From Sabellastarte sp. h YS-2021 (Eukaryota; Annelida; Polychaeta; Sabellida; Sabellidae), in contig OZ024930.1 of NCBI GenBank assembly GCA_964017235.1, positions 152,954,221 to 153,018,220 of the forward strand: a stretch of 64,000 nucleotides of DNA, read 5' to 3'. A program made the translations under genes and the position numbers. Below are positions 23,136-36,359 of this stretch, piece by piece; the first letter of the stretch is position 1, and every line of letters begins with the position of its first letter. Under the pieces are notes generated by a model. The model ran no database searches, was not told where the DNA came from, and saw only the letters and a program-made list of their open reading frames with translations.

Positions 23136-24589
23136 TATTTGCCTGATAGGTATGGAAAGCAAGAGGCGTAGAAAACCCAAGCAGAAGAACAAGTCAGGCA
23201 CCATGTTGTATAAACCATCAAATACTTGTAAACAGTTTGGGGAAACCCATAACAAATAATGTCGGGACTTACGACAATATAGTATTGCACTGAACTAAAT
23301 ACCACTTCGGATTTCTCTATTGTTGTCTATAAAAGTACTTGTTGATTTTAGTAAAATACTCATACAATGTTTAATCTATGACTTTAGAGATTAGAAGATT
23401 TATAACTGGACTCACAACATACCAATATCTGCTACCTTTGTGAAAAATTTGTTTGAAGTCTGTGTTACCTTGTTGAATATTATAAGAAATGACAGAAATA
23501 ATGTGCTATTCATGCAGTTCTCATTCTATGTACACTTGGACCCGTTTAGGTGGAAGTTTGTAAATTGGAATTGCCTTTAAGTAGAAGTAAATATCAGGTC
23601 CATGGATTACTTCTGCTGTTAAACTTAAAGTGGGGGTTCCGTAGTTCCAACTTTAGCCCCCTACTCTTCACAATTTTGAAGTCAGGAGCATTTTTTGCAA
23701 AGTCCTATAGGTCAGGAAGCTAAATTTGGAAGTCTGGGAAAGAGATGTAACATGTTTAGTATTTTTGGAAGTCGGCAACTTTGATTCCCGTACCCCAATA
23801 TTATTAGAGGCTGGTTGAATAGGTCGGGAAGCACACCAGATTGAGCTTATTACCAATATCACAGATTGGATTGGTGTTGCAACCAGTCGGATAAAAATCT
23901 CATAGATCAGGAAGTTTTTGACCCAGGATTTGGCCCCAAAAATGAAATAATGGCTACAAGCTTTTATCCCTCAAAAATGTCATCTGCATTTCCATCTGGT
24001 TGGATTAAATTTGGATAGGGCGGCGTCAAGGTTGGGAAAGGATAGGTTGTCAGACCAGTCTAGGAGGTCCCACACTGATCGGGATGTATTTGAATATCCC
24101 GCCTTTTTTGGCACTTCTTTGGCACCTTTCTGAATATCTATATCCCAATCCCAGGCCTCTGTCTTGGCAGTCCCTGAATATGGAAACCAAGCCTTGACCC
24201 TGTTGTACAGAATTTCAAGTTAAGTTGAACTATATAATATTAAATCACTCGACATTTGTCTGTACCTGCATGGTTTTAATATGCAGTTTAACCCTTTTAA
24301 GTCATGATTTTCTATTAACAGAGTAAATGTAACAGAAAAGGCATTGTGAGGACTCAATATCTGCTTCTATATATCATGATTTCTACTTAACTCAGTTCCA
24401 CTTAGAGAGATTTTAACTATTTTCCTTATTGAGTATTCATAATGTTATATAGTATATAACTTTGATGTAATCCTACTAGATAATGTTTGCATTTGGAATG
24501 AAGCGTACATAATAGTAAACAGTGAAATAAAGCTCAGATTACATTCAGATGTGTGACTTATTTGTGTAAAATAAAATTAATAATTACAT
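23136..24589. other. Intron DNA with an unassigned repeat-like patch
   Basis: From 23620 to 24200, variants of AGGTCAGGAAGTTTTTGACC and GGAAGTCTGGGA recur without a clean period, suggesting an old decayed mobile element. The rest shows nothing. Confidence 0.4.
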
Positions 24590-26370
24590 TAGCATTCTTA
24601 AAACTTATTTTGTATCAGTGACTTGTTTGTATTATCTAACTAATTTTGTATCAGTTGTTGAATTATTTTGTTTCACCGACTTGTTTTGCAGTAAAGATTG
24701 GCTTGTTAGTGTTGCTAGTCTGTTAATAAGGTCTAATCAAAAGTATACATTTGCTTACACCAACCCTCTAAGGTATTTCAAATATTTTAAAATAGCAGTC
24801 TCAAAAACAAAATGTTTTCTGACTTGTGTTAAATACCAAAAGAAGATGTCCAACTCAAATGCAAGTCCCAAGGAAGACATGCTTTACAAATACAAAGCGA
24901 AGTGAACCAAAAACCACAACCAAGTAGACCAGCCTGTTTAGTTGTAGGTTTTGACTCCAGTAAGGAAAGGTATGAACAAGGTGTTAGTACTTACAATAGG
25001 AAAACTTCCCAAATGTAGGAAAGATATATCGTCAATAAAGATAACAATATTATACGAGTGCGTAGCAAGAGTATTATATTGTTAATCTTCTTGAGTGATA
25101 TATTTTTTCTGTATATGTATAATGTGGGATGTTTTACTTTTATATCCACCATTTTACTATTATCCTCCATTTTGTATGATTTGTGAGTTAAATAAATCCA
25201 TATCTAAGGAGAATGTGAAAATGGCCGACATATTTACAGGGGCACCAGTGAATATAAAAACCTCAATATTTAACTTAAGATTTCTCGGCCATCTCTGTAT
25301 AGATTTTTATGCAACAAAATGAACAGAAGCACTGTTAAAATACCTTTCTAATGATATGTAATACCTATTTGTAGGTTACATAGTTTCCGAGATATAAGTG
25401 AGAAGCCGGATGTTACTGACACTACCGTAATTATCTATGGTCAGGTATGCCCTTGTATACAAAAAAATATGTCCCGCTCCGTATATCCCCCTATCCCCCA
25501 AATACGGCATACAGCGGATAATAAAATATGTATTTAAATTCTTTCCCTAGAACTCTGTTAGAAGGATAATACTGAGGGTTCAGTTGAGATTACTGTAGAA
25601 TCAAAATAGTAGAGGGAGCCCAAGTCAGCTGGGTCCTGCCTGAAAATCCCTGACTACAGGAATCCTAACTATATTTGGATACATTAGGAGAATGGAGATA
25701 AGTTCAGTGGGTTAATATATTGATAAGACTCGTTACATCAGAATGTTATATCTCATAAACACAAATCTTAATGAGCCAAACCATTCTAAGGAGACCTCTC
25801 TAAAGTTGGATAATGGCTAAAGGGATCCAGCTCAGTAAAGAAAAACGAAAGGATTTTAGCTTGCAAAATGTCTTATAACCCTGTCTAGAGATAAAGTGAA
25901 AGGGTTGAAGGACAAAATTTAGCTTTGTGATAAGGGAGGTTGGTGGCTGTCAGAAGTTGTAAGTGTATTTGCAAAGGCTGCCTGAATCAATGAGACCCCT
26001 TCTTACTGATAAAGTCAGCCAAGTAATACAAAATAAAACAATTTTACTTCTAGCCATAATTAAAAATTAATTGAATAGTTGATACAGCATAAGTTAGTTA
26101 ATGCAAAGCAAGTTGTTAATTAAAAAAAGTTAGATAATAAGTTATGAAATATCAACTTGTTTTGAATCATCTTGATAATAGGTCAGAACTTGGCACACCA
26201 TTTTGTAAAATAATAAGTGAATTTCTGTTTCAAAATAAGTTATCGGTGTAATACAAAATAAGCATATTTTTATCACAAAAAGTCAGTGATACAAAATAAG
26301 TCAAAAGTTGATAAAATGTAAGTCGGCTGATACAGAACAAGCTAATGATACAAAATAAGTTGTAACAAGC
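24590..26370. mobile_element. Foldback-like element E (CTTATTTTGTATCAGT phrases)
   Basis: The left arm (about 24590-24705) repeats ACTTATTTTGTATCAGTGAC and CTAATTTTGTATCAGTTG. The right arm (about 26000-26370) repeats the complement, GATACAAAATAAGT, at least six times with variation. The core contains the dispersed repeat of 25000-25520. The ends and target duplication could not be fixed. Confidence 0.6.
25000..25520 (+). repeat. Dispersed repeat of about 500 bp, copy 1
   Basis: Matches 30190-30690 in direct orientation. Shared words include AGTATTATATTGTTAATCTT, AAATAAATCCATAT, AATACCTTTCTAATGATAT and the closing TCCGTATAT..CCCC. No ORF is conserved between the copies. Confidence 0.75.
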
Positions 26371-29300
26371 CTTGAAAACTGCAAAGCTTCTTGTCATTGG
26401 TAATACCTGACTTAGCAGCAAATGTTTGTATTCTCAGGTGTGCTTAAATTAGTAGTGTTCTACAGTGCTTGTAGTTCCAAAAACCATGTATACTATACAG
26501 ATTTCCAACGTGATGGTTTCACAGGCAGTAAAAACCTTCCCTTTCGCCGGATGCCTTTAAATACTGGTGCCAGAAACACTGGGTGCAATATGATCAGTAC
26601 AATCAGGACATAAATAGTTCAGTTAAAGTTAATGCCTATTTAGTTGGGTGCAGCATTTTTTTGACTTATTGGTTTGATAAAGAATAGCCATGGGGTATTA
26701 AAAGACGTAGGGAATATTGACTTAACCTATTTTCACATAAAGTAAGAGATAAACAACAGTATTATAATAAGAAGATAAAGTTGTGCAATTTATTGGATTA
26801 GTTTGAAATAATGTCAAATGAATGTTGTTATGCAAATGGCAATAAAAAGAAAACAATTCTCACAGTTTTCACAGCACCTGTATTATGACTGGTTTATTAC
26901 ATATAACTTGAGTAGTCATAAAACACATGTGTAAAGCAATTTTGAAAATCAGACCATAAATAATAACCAAGTTATGGTGATCTTAGTTGAAGGCACTCTA
27001 TTACATATGCTGATGATAACCACTCTCACTGTATGAAGACAGGAGAATTTTTAAGTTAAAAATTATTTGGTAATTAAGTTTTAACAACATTTTTAGATCC
27101 TTAATCATGTGTAGAAATAAATTAACTGCAAAAGTTACTGTAAATAATATTTGTCCACATATTTATATTTTCTCTATAATGACTATGTAATGACATAGTT
27201 GAGGCCTTGTACTGGTAAGAATGAATGAAAATTATTCCCTTACAATGAATAGCGTGAATGCTATGCCATAACAACTTGATGTAACCTCTTCTTTATAGTT
27301 CAACCCCATTAGAACTACCTTTTAAATTATTATAAACATCAACTCATTTCCATGCACATTTACCTCTCTATCTGAGATTCCAGGCTAAATGAAAAAAAAT
27401 TTCTGGTTCCTGTTTATTCATCTCAGAAACAAGACTTAGTATAATTTTTACTGACATTTTACCAAGTCTTAAGAATCCCATCCCCTTGTCAATATGCAAA
27501 GATTTTTTTTTTGATTCTTTGTGAGTAAAGATCAGCACCATGACAAGTAATAATACACAAACTTACTTCTTTAAATTACCATGATACATTGACATAAAAT
27601 CAAAAAAACAAATTACTGTCACACTTTTTGCCATCGTAATTGATCAGTAATGGCAGCTGAAAAGAATCGGGTAAAACTCTGATAAAAAACGGGAGAAACA
27701 AGAGACATTTCATTGTGGAATGCACACCAAATTGTGGGCGCTTTACCCTGAAGCAAACACCAATGTTCCTTTATTATGTGAGAGCTGGAAATTGTATGTG
27801 TAACTGGTACACAACAATACAGGAGCAGTCAACACAGCCAGGCATTTAGAGTGTAGCAAATATTTAACCCTGGGGAATAAGCAAATTCTTTATTTATTAG
27901 TGTATTTACATGTATTTCTTGTTGGCAAACTGTCCTAATATTATCTTTGCAAAGCTCCTGAACCCGAAGGACAATTTCTTATGCAAATAAGACTGTACAA
28001 ATATACCTTACATCTTTTCATCTGTATACAAGTCAACATATTTAAGGCAATAAAAGCACTCCGGCTATATGCATTTTTCTGAAAGGCCCCTTATTAAGAA
28101 AAGTTACATTATGTTAATTGGTGAAAGTCATGATATAAGGATAAAACCACAATTTAACTAAAAGAACACTATTATTCAGACATTCTTTTAATAAAACCTT
28201 ATAGCTGCTATTATTATTAGTGACAAATGTTTTAAAGAAGAAAGCTGATAATTTAAGTACTGCTTAAATGAAAACTTATTTTGAATAGACAGAATTACAC
28301 ATCTCACAATATAAGAAGTTATAGTCAGGTTTAACATGTTAGGGGTTTCAATTTTACATTCCATTAAAATGGCAAAACCTGTTGACTATACAGGTCTACT
28401 TCACAACTGAACTGGCTTTTCACCTGAAAGGTCTGGGGTTTTAATTCTTTAGGATGTCTCAAGTCACAAAAAGCGATATCTGTCAGGTTTTACCATGCTA
28501 TAAGTGACTGGTTTACAGTACAATGACCATGGTTTCCTCCAGCACTAAAACCTGACAACTGTAACACGATCCAAACTATAGACCAGTAATCACAGAAAAC
28601 ATTGTATTTGTCATTAGTGGGTGTACTAGAATGACACCTGAGTACATACAGTTTGTGACTTCTCTTTAATTTTCTCAGGAATCTATTGATCTACTTTTGT
28701 GCTAGTGATGCATTGTTGTCTTCTGGTGGTCAATATTGATAACCATTTACTCGACAAAATGCTCCAGTTTTTTTTGTCGTTTTTCATTGATACAGGGTCA
28801 CTTCTCAAGTAACATCCAAATGAAGTAAAGCATGAAAAATAAATAACGTAATATAATTGATTGTAGTAAGCCATTTAAGCCCGTGCAAATATATTTATTG
28901 AATTGCCTCAAATTTATCCAAAATACAAAACTGAATTTAATTGTATTGTGAGATGCTAATGTCATAGTATTTGAAGACACTCCTAATATGAATTTTTAAA
29001 ACCGCAAATATTTTTTAATTCAAAGAAATATCACAGGACTGTAACTTTTTTCCAAAGTACAGTCTACTTAAACTGGCAATAATAGATTATTCAGAAATGA
29101 AATAATTGATCTATTGTGTATAATTGAATATAATTTGCGCCACAGCATGAAACATACCAGAAATAAAAATATCTTAGGTATTTTTTCAAATGTTTTTTTT
29201 TTTTGTATTTTTGGGATATTTTGGATCCTTTTGACCTTTGAAATATGACAGGTATGAGATTAGGTTTAATGTGAGACATTGTCAGACAATATACAGGATT

Positions 29301-30189
29301 TTGAAGGACATTCCAAATTGACTGTAACCATGTATTTATAGTAACTGATGTTCCGACACTATTGACAGCCTCTGCTGTAGTGTGTTGGTACGTGGTACTA
29401 GTGTTTATCATTTGTTTATAATTTACTTGTTTGAGAGGAACAATTTATGCTTCAGTTGTTCATATTTTTGGGGGCTTGTGTATATCAGCTTTGACCAAAT
29501 TTTTCTTGGAGGAAAAATATATATATTAGAATCATATTTTGTCTTATCTTGCGAACTAAAATATTGGATATATGTATTATTAAGATATCCTTCCACCAAT
29601 TTTATAAATCCATACTTAAAAATTAAGACTACGCATGACTGTAAATCATTTCTATTGAAAGTTTCTTTCTGGATATTTTGATGCCACTGAACAGATCTAT
29701 GGTAAAGTTATTGGCCAAATGGTGTCTCAATCAATCGTCTATTTTGACACATAAACAACAAAATGATTGTGGATAGCAAAGATATATGGCAGATTGATTT
29801 TATTATGGAAAATCTCAGAAAATTTGGTTAAATTTAAGAAAGATACACAGCAATATCACTCTAAGTCCAGGCTATGAATGGATAATGTACCGGCCTGCAA
29901 TAACCATTAGATATTTTTTGGAGTACAAAGATATCACTTGAACTTTTTTACATGAAAAATTAAGGAAATTAAATTGTTAAAATATTAAAGGTAAATAATA
30001 TTTATGCTAAAAATTCAAGGTACCTATATAATCGAGGTTCCAGAAATGATATACAGAAATCATGAGGTGTAGCCTATGTGAACTTTTTATTCAGAGATAG
30101 AATAAGTAAGATATACGACACAGTGTAGATTCAGCAAATGTGAAATTCATCACGGTACAGTGTATCTGAAATTTAATAGGAAAATTTCT
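26371..30189. other. Intron DNA without recognizable features
   Basis: AT-rich. No ORF with recognizable domains, no clear repeat and no paired splice sites were found. Confidence 0.45.
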
Positions 30190-30690
30190 CGAATTACATT
30201 TACAGGAAAACATTATCACGAATAAAAATAGCAATATTATATGAGTGTGTAAGACGAGTATTATATTGTTAATCTTCATGAGTAATATTTTTCTGTACAT
30301 GTCTAATGAGGGATGCTTTATTATTCATCATTTTGTATGTTTTTGACTTAAATAAATCCATATTTAAAAAGGGAATTAGAAAAAGGATCTCATATGTGTC
30401 AGGAACATCAGTGAATATGAAACTTTAATCTTTAACTTGCGATTTCTCAGCCACTTCTACACAGATTTTTATGCTAGAAAATGGGCAAAAGTGCTGTAAA
30501 AATACCTTTCTAATGATATATAATAAATTGTTGTAGGTTCCGAGATATTAGCGAAAAAGTAAAAGTTATAGATACTAATTATCCATGGTTCAGAGGTGCC
30601 ATTGTATACAAAAAATATATATATCCTGTTCCGTATATATATCCCCCCAATTAGTGTAAAAAATGACTTGCGGTAGATATTAAAACCTAA
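30190..30690 (+). repeat. Dispersed repeat of about 500 bp, copy 2
   Basis: Direct-orientation partner of 25000-25520, with moderate divergence. Confidence 0.75.
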
Positions 30691-33600
30691 GTCAAATTAA
30701 TAACAATTGTGCAAGGGAGGGACATCAGAGGCCTGATGTAGTCATTAAAAATTTAAAATCATTAAAATATAGTTCCCACGTGTTGAGGAAATATAGAAGG
30801 TAGTTTCCTCACTGGTGTATTTTAATATAATGTGGTGAATTTCTTATCTCATACTCTAAATAACCTCAACATTGAGAATTTGTTGAGCTGACCTTTGTAT
30901 GTTTTACTGGTTTAATGGGGTTTACTTGTAGTGATTAACAATCTTTATTCTTCCTATAATGCATTGCCTTGGGCACAGCAAACCAGGGTCCCTTTCAAAA
31001 AATGAACTTCAAATCAAAGTTCTGCGTTTTTGTTATATGAAAGTCTTTGTTTATAGAAATAACTGAAGCACTGGACCATTTAGTTTTAATGCATGTTTCA
31101 GTAACATTTAAATTTATTGCTTAATATCAAGATTTGCATCAAAGTACTAAATACACTAAACTAAATTATAAAATATTCATTTATTCTTTTTAAAAAAAAG
31201 GTGAGTACAAGTTAAAAATAAGGAAAATGTTTACACATGAAGATGTAAACTTAGATCATTTAAGATGAAAAAAAAAGAATAAATACCATAAATTCTGTAA
31301 TGAAGGTCCTCTCTTATTACGCCCCCCCCCCCCCCCCCCCTCCCCCTTCCAAACACTTTTAATAAATATTTTCCGTGATCAAGGGTCAGAAATTAAACAA
31401 ATGGTACTCAGTGGTGAGAGGGCTTAGTGAATTTTACAATTTTCAGCCTGAATCTTATCTTATCAATAAATAATTATTAAAATAAGCTTAATAAATAAAA
31501 TGTAAATAAATATTATCATTTCTGTTTTTTTTTTTGCAGTAGCTGTACACAGTTAAATGTATGCAATAAAATACTTTGCAATGTTAATTTTTGTCCGCCA
31601 TATTTATTAACTGTTACTCTTACAGAAAGTAAGTCCAAAACATGCAAAATGAAACATTTAAAGGTAGTTGTATAACTTATTGTTATGAGGATCCTTCTGT
31701 TGTAAAAACTCATGGCCCCAGGGCATTTATTACGAAAAATTATGGTATGTAATTTTGTAGTATTAAGGATGTGTATTATAAAAATTCCTCTTTTGACAAG
31801 ACAGCTGGGTTGATTTATGACAGGATTCCTATGTCAGGGTCAACTATGTTAGGAAATATATACAAGGTGTCAACCTTCCAGGAGTCTTCATAAAAATCCA
31901 TTTTAAATGTTCATCCATGAGAATTTTTCCAAAATTTACAAACAAATTGTATAGCTTTAAATAATTCAAACTAGTGTTTTTAAGAAATATGTCTGTGGTA
32001 TAATATTAATCCGCTCAAAGAGACAAACAGTGGAGTGAGTTTAAGCATGTACGAAATGTGCTATAAAGATAGTTTGTTGATTAAATATGGCTCCATGCTA
32101 TAATGACAAGGATTTAGAAAATCTGACATAGTAACATTAGCAGACTAATCCACTTGAGACTTAGTCTTGTAGATAATAGCACCTTCTATTTGTGCACAAA
32201 TATGACATTATGTATGTCTAGGATCACCGTTTGTCAACATAATTAAGATTATAAATACATGAAAAATACATTCATAACAAGAATACAATCTAGAATAACA
32301 CTTAAATGAGATAAGTATGATCTTAGAGTATGTCTGAGTAATCAAGTTTCAACTTGAGAATGAGTTTAACAATACTAATACCAGTCCTTATTTGGTAGAA
32401 CATTTAACATAAAACAATGTCAGAAGCCTTTTTGTCATTCTATAAACCATAATAATATCAATTTAAAATAATGTGGATATGCAGTAATTTTTAAGTGTTG
32501 AGAGTATCAGCTTAAGACCGGACATTTCTGTTAAAACTGGAGAAATTTTGATCCCAAGAGCCAGAAATCAGGACAAAGTAGTATACACACACAAAACACA
32601 AAGTGTTTGCCATTTGTTATATTGAAGTGAGCAATTTATGATTGACAGAACATAGTTTAGATAGACAATAACATACCATTATATTTCTATGCCTTTAGTT
32701 TAAATGGATAGAGCGTAAATCAGTTTAAAATGTATCTATGTGAGGACTTACGTTTTTCAATGCTTCGACATATTAAAGTTGTATAGAATATGTAATGATT
32801 TATACAAACATATTTGCTTTTAATTTGTGTTTGAAAAAGTTTGGAATTTAGCTTTATACAGGAATACTGCAGGTTGATTAGAAAGCCCAAAAATACGGAC
32901 TTTTGAAAAGATATGGATAATGATAAACGCAATCTTTTAACTGAATGTGTTTAATTACTACTGAGAAGCTATAGTTCATTCTTCTGTGTTTTTCTATTTT
33001 AATCAGACATCAATTAAACTCTTTTGTGGGTTATATTGTTGTCAGAGACAAATGTATTGATAATTAGAGCATATTTAACAGGATGCATTTTTAAACTGAC
33101 AAGTTATTGAAGCAGTATACAATGTCTAACAATTACAAATGACTCATCAGGGTTCTTAGAGATTATACATTATACGGTTGCTCTCACAAATACAGTAGCT
33201 TGTAAAAGATTTTATTTAGAGCATGTTTTGCAAAGCTGTAAGTGTGTAACTAATAGCAGCCTCAGTATTTATCTGTGAAGATGAGCAAAAAATGGTATCG
33301 ATAATTTTTTAAATTCTGAAAACGTTCCTGCGAAATCTTTTGTCTCTGACTGTTTTCTGGGATTTTTTATAATAAAAATATAAAAGTTAAAGTATATTTA
33401 TGAAATGAGGAAATAATGATTTCAGTTAATTAGTTTGTGGCTCACACAACCCTTTATTCACATTATTTAATTTACAGTTTTTCTTGGGTGTGAAAAAGTA
33501 AAGCAGAAATCTTCGTCATTTCAACGGAGGAACTATTGTGTGTTTCTTTGATATCTGGGTTTTGTGAGACTTATTGGATTCCTATAAAACTAAGAGCATT

Positions 33601-34199
33601 TTGTCAATGGAAATAAAAGTAGCTTTTTCATGAACATGTGCAATTCTTTGACTGAAAGACCTGTTTGTTAGAATCTTCTAGTATGTTTTTGAGTTAAGAG
33701 GCAGTGTTTGGGACACAAGTTTTATGTGTGGAAGTGACAAACATCTATTGTTGTCTGGGAGAATCTTTTTGTCTCTTGTTACCAGAAAATCAGTAAATGA
33801 ATATAATGAGGTCAAGAAAGGAAAATAGATTTATCTATGGATCTCTGTGTCCCCAGTGCTTGTATATTTTCCAACTATAATATACATGTATCTATTCTTG
33901 AGTCATATATATTACTTATATATTTATATATTATAAATGTAGGAAATTCATTAAAAAAAAAATTACATATCGCATTGATTAAATTGTAGGAAAATGAAAG
34001 AATGATTGAACTATGAATGTATGATGTTTTATGTTGAATTATTAGAAATTATATGGATCCAGATTTCAATACTTCTTAAAAACAATAAAAATTCTTTTAT
34101 GCAATAAAAAACAGTGTTTTATAATCAGTGAGATGATAGGAGAGTGTTGGATGCTATTAATCAGTATGTAATATCTATCTGCCAAAGTGAACCACCAAA
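30691..34199. other. Intron DNA; poly-C tract
   Basis: Nothing supported except a C-homopolymer with its T-interrupted continuation at 31322-31348. Very AT-rich elsewhere. Confidence 0.45.
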
Positions 34200-34206
34200 C
34201 TGGATA

Positions 34207-34217
34207 ACATATAAAAT
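34207..34217 (+). promoter_or_regulatory. TATA-like element before the alternative first exon
   Basis: ATATAAAATAAG lies about 50 bp upstream of the ATG at 34261, a distance that would place a transcription start near 34240. This is inference from a consensus only. Confidence 0.35.
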
Positions 34218-34260
34218 AAGTACATCTGAATAAAAACAGAGGAAATCAAAGTAAATCAAA

Positions 34261-34506
34261 ATGTCGTCTAAAAGTGGGAGGACTATGCCAGGACTGAGCG
34301 GTGAAGTGTTTCTCACTCGGAGTAAATCGCAGCAGCCAGCAGAGTTTGAGCCGCATTTAAGAGGGTCGAGATGTACATCCACGGACTTGAGTATAGACAC
34401 TGCTGTGGCTGAGGAAGAGGAGGAGGTAAAAGAACAGACACAGGATGAACCAGTAGAGCAAGAGTCCTCACTGAGGCAACGACTGCGTGCCAAAACCCTC
34501 GCCCAA
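34261..34506 (+). CDS. LRRC74-like: Alternative first coding exon of the LRRC74-like gene
   Basis: ATG-led frame of 82 codons ending at a strong donor (CAA|GTAAGT) in phase 0. An in-frame TAA lies 9 bases upstream of the ATG and no acceptor precedes it, so it is a first exon. The product is a hydrophilic leader (MSSKSGRTMPGLSGEVFLTR...) with an acidic run EEEEEVKEQTQDEPVEQE and a basic RQRLRAKTLAQ end, similar in character to the N-terminal part encoded by exons 1-4. It can splice in phase to exon 5 at 37262. It does not match the acceptor of exon 4 unless an inner AG at 35435 is used. It could also start an unrelated gene, but no other downstream exons were seen. Confidence 0.68.
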
Positions 34507-34544
34507 GTAAGTAACACAGTTCCAGGATCTAGGTTCTAACCTTT

Positions 34545-35035
34545 GTATTTTAGGAAGATTGTGTGAACAAAATGACCCCCATCATGCCAAAATCCTCCTC
34601 AACCTAACTGACCAAAATTGAAATAATGTGCTTTTTTCCCTTTATTACAGGAACATTGTGGGAATAAAATGACATTATGCCAAAATCCTTCTTTAATAAG
34701 CAGGTGACACAATCTGAAATGGTGTTCTTTTCTTCAACTTTTTCAGGAAGATTGTGTGAACATTATTTCTTCATGCCAAAAACATTTTGCAAGAAGTTGA
34801 TACATTTCAAATATATTCTGTTTTTTAATTTATTTCAGGAAAGATTGTGTAAACATAATCAGAATATTCCATAATCCTCCCTCAAATAGGTGAGGTAAAT
34901 TCCAATAGAATGTACTTTTGTATAAACATTATGCTTTTGTGTAAAAACCCTCCCTCAACTTGGCTACAAGAAGGTGATGCTCAAAAATCATTAGTGATCC
35001 TTTATTTCAGGAAAATTATATGACTCTTGTGTTAA
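34545..35035 (+). repeat. Tandem repeat, about 94-bp unit, with acceptor-like ends
   Basis: Diverged units carry TTTATTTCAGGAAGATTGTG or a close variant at about 34549, 34641, 34735, 34828 and 35000. Each looks like a polypyrimidine tract plus AG followed by GAAGATTGTGTGAAC. It sits just downstream of the alternative exon's donor. The frames after each AG stop quickly, so these are not tandem coding exons. Confidence 0.75.
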
Positions 35036-35421
35036 ATTTTGCAGATGGCCAAATGACCTTTTTCTTCTGTCTTATCTTTTGCTTATCTTTTACTGAAGAT
35101 GCCTCTAAACCTGTGTTGTGTTGTCTCCTAAATTCTGCAACTTTTTCAAGTTCAGTTCTAGTTTCTTGGCTCAAAGAAGTTATTTTACGATTCAAAACTA
35201 TTTCTTTTGCTATGATCTAAATATGATCCTTATTTCAAAGATTACAATGAAAGAAAGTTTATATTATCCCGAAATTATTTTTAATAGACTTATTTGCCAA
35301 AAGCTTATTTGAGGTCAAGAAATTAGAAAGTCCAGCCATAGTTCCATGGTCAGTGTGTATATTAAGTGATTTGCATTCAGTCATTAAGCATTTCTCACCC
35401 TTTAATGTTCAATCTATAAAG
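35036..35421. other. Intron DNA without recognizable features
   Basis: Leads to the acceptor of exon 4; nothing else is seen. Confidence 0.5.
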
Positions 35422-35477
35422 AAGAAGATGAAGAGGATCTAAATAATCTCACTGAAGCCAGGAAACCTAGAATTCCG
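35422..35477 (+). CDS. LRRC74-like: LRRC74-like gene, exon 4
   Basis: Acceptor CAATCTATAAAG, donor CCG|GTATGT. With the last base of exon 3 it reads EEDEEDLNNLTEARKPRIP, an acidic then basic linker. The acceptor is weak and other AGs follow within the GAAGAAGATGAAG run, so use of the exact site is less certain than exon existence. Ends in phase 0 and joins exon 5. Confidence 0.65.
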
Positions 35478-36359
35478 GTATGTGATTGATGAAAGCCTTC
35501 TTTTATGCCAAAATGTGGTACTGCAGCTATAACAATAAATGCTGACACATCAAAATCTTGTATATGCATAGGGCAAGAAATATGAAATCCATGACAGAAT
35601 CTGAAATTTACCATTGGGGTCAGACTTTCTAATAAAAAATCTCCACCAGTTTTACAATAAGGAGATCGGAGACCTCATGTAGCCACTAAAACTTTAGATC
35701 TATTTACAAGTTATCTTGGAAGGAATTAACTAACGGTTTAACTCTCACAATACCAAATTGATCCAGTGCCATTCACTTCCCGTTAGAGTTTCAGTTAAAT
35801 GAAATATTTGAAACAGAATTTTAAATCTGCTTAAATCCATAAAATTGTCCATTTCATGAAATAGGCAAGAATTTTGCCCATTTTGTGAAGTAGGCAACTA
35901 ACTTGTCCATTTTTTTTAAAATTGGCAATGTATCCAGTATTTGCTTGCCCATTTCATAAGATGTTCAATACCATGTATCAAAAATAAAGTTTCGTTTATA
36001 ACGTTATTTCATTGCTTTAATGTTACTGTTAACATAAGTTCGCAATTTCTTTCAGTTTTTATACAAAGCAACATATTTTACCACAGTATTGATAATCAGA
36101 GTGCTAGAACTTATAAATATATACATATGTCTCCTTTATTCAACTCTAAGATCAGCTAGACATTAAAGCATGCATCTATTGTCTGTAATATTAACAAAAT
36201 AAAACTGTATCTTCTGTGTGATTTTTTTTATTTTGTACAACATATGTATTTTAAAGTTGTACCCTGAAAATAGTGAACTATTCAAAAGTAGATATTTTAA
36301 TATCTTTACCTAGATTGTTGAATATTTTAATTGCATTAATATACATTCAACAAAGATAA
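35478..36359. other. Intron DNA without recognizable features
   Basis: AT-rich. From 35850 to 35950, ATTTTGCCCATTTTGTGAAGTAG-like words recur (again near 37040), probably repeat debris. Confidence 0.45.

Noticed and set aside
29382-29681. 99-codon AT-rich ORF
   Set aside because: The Phe/Tyr/Ile-rich composition follows base composition; there is no domain or splice context.
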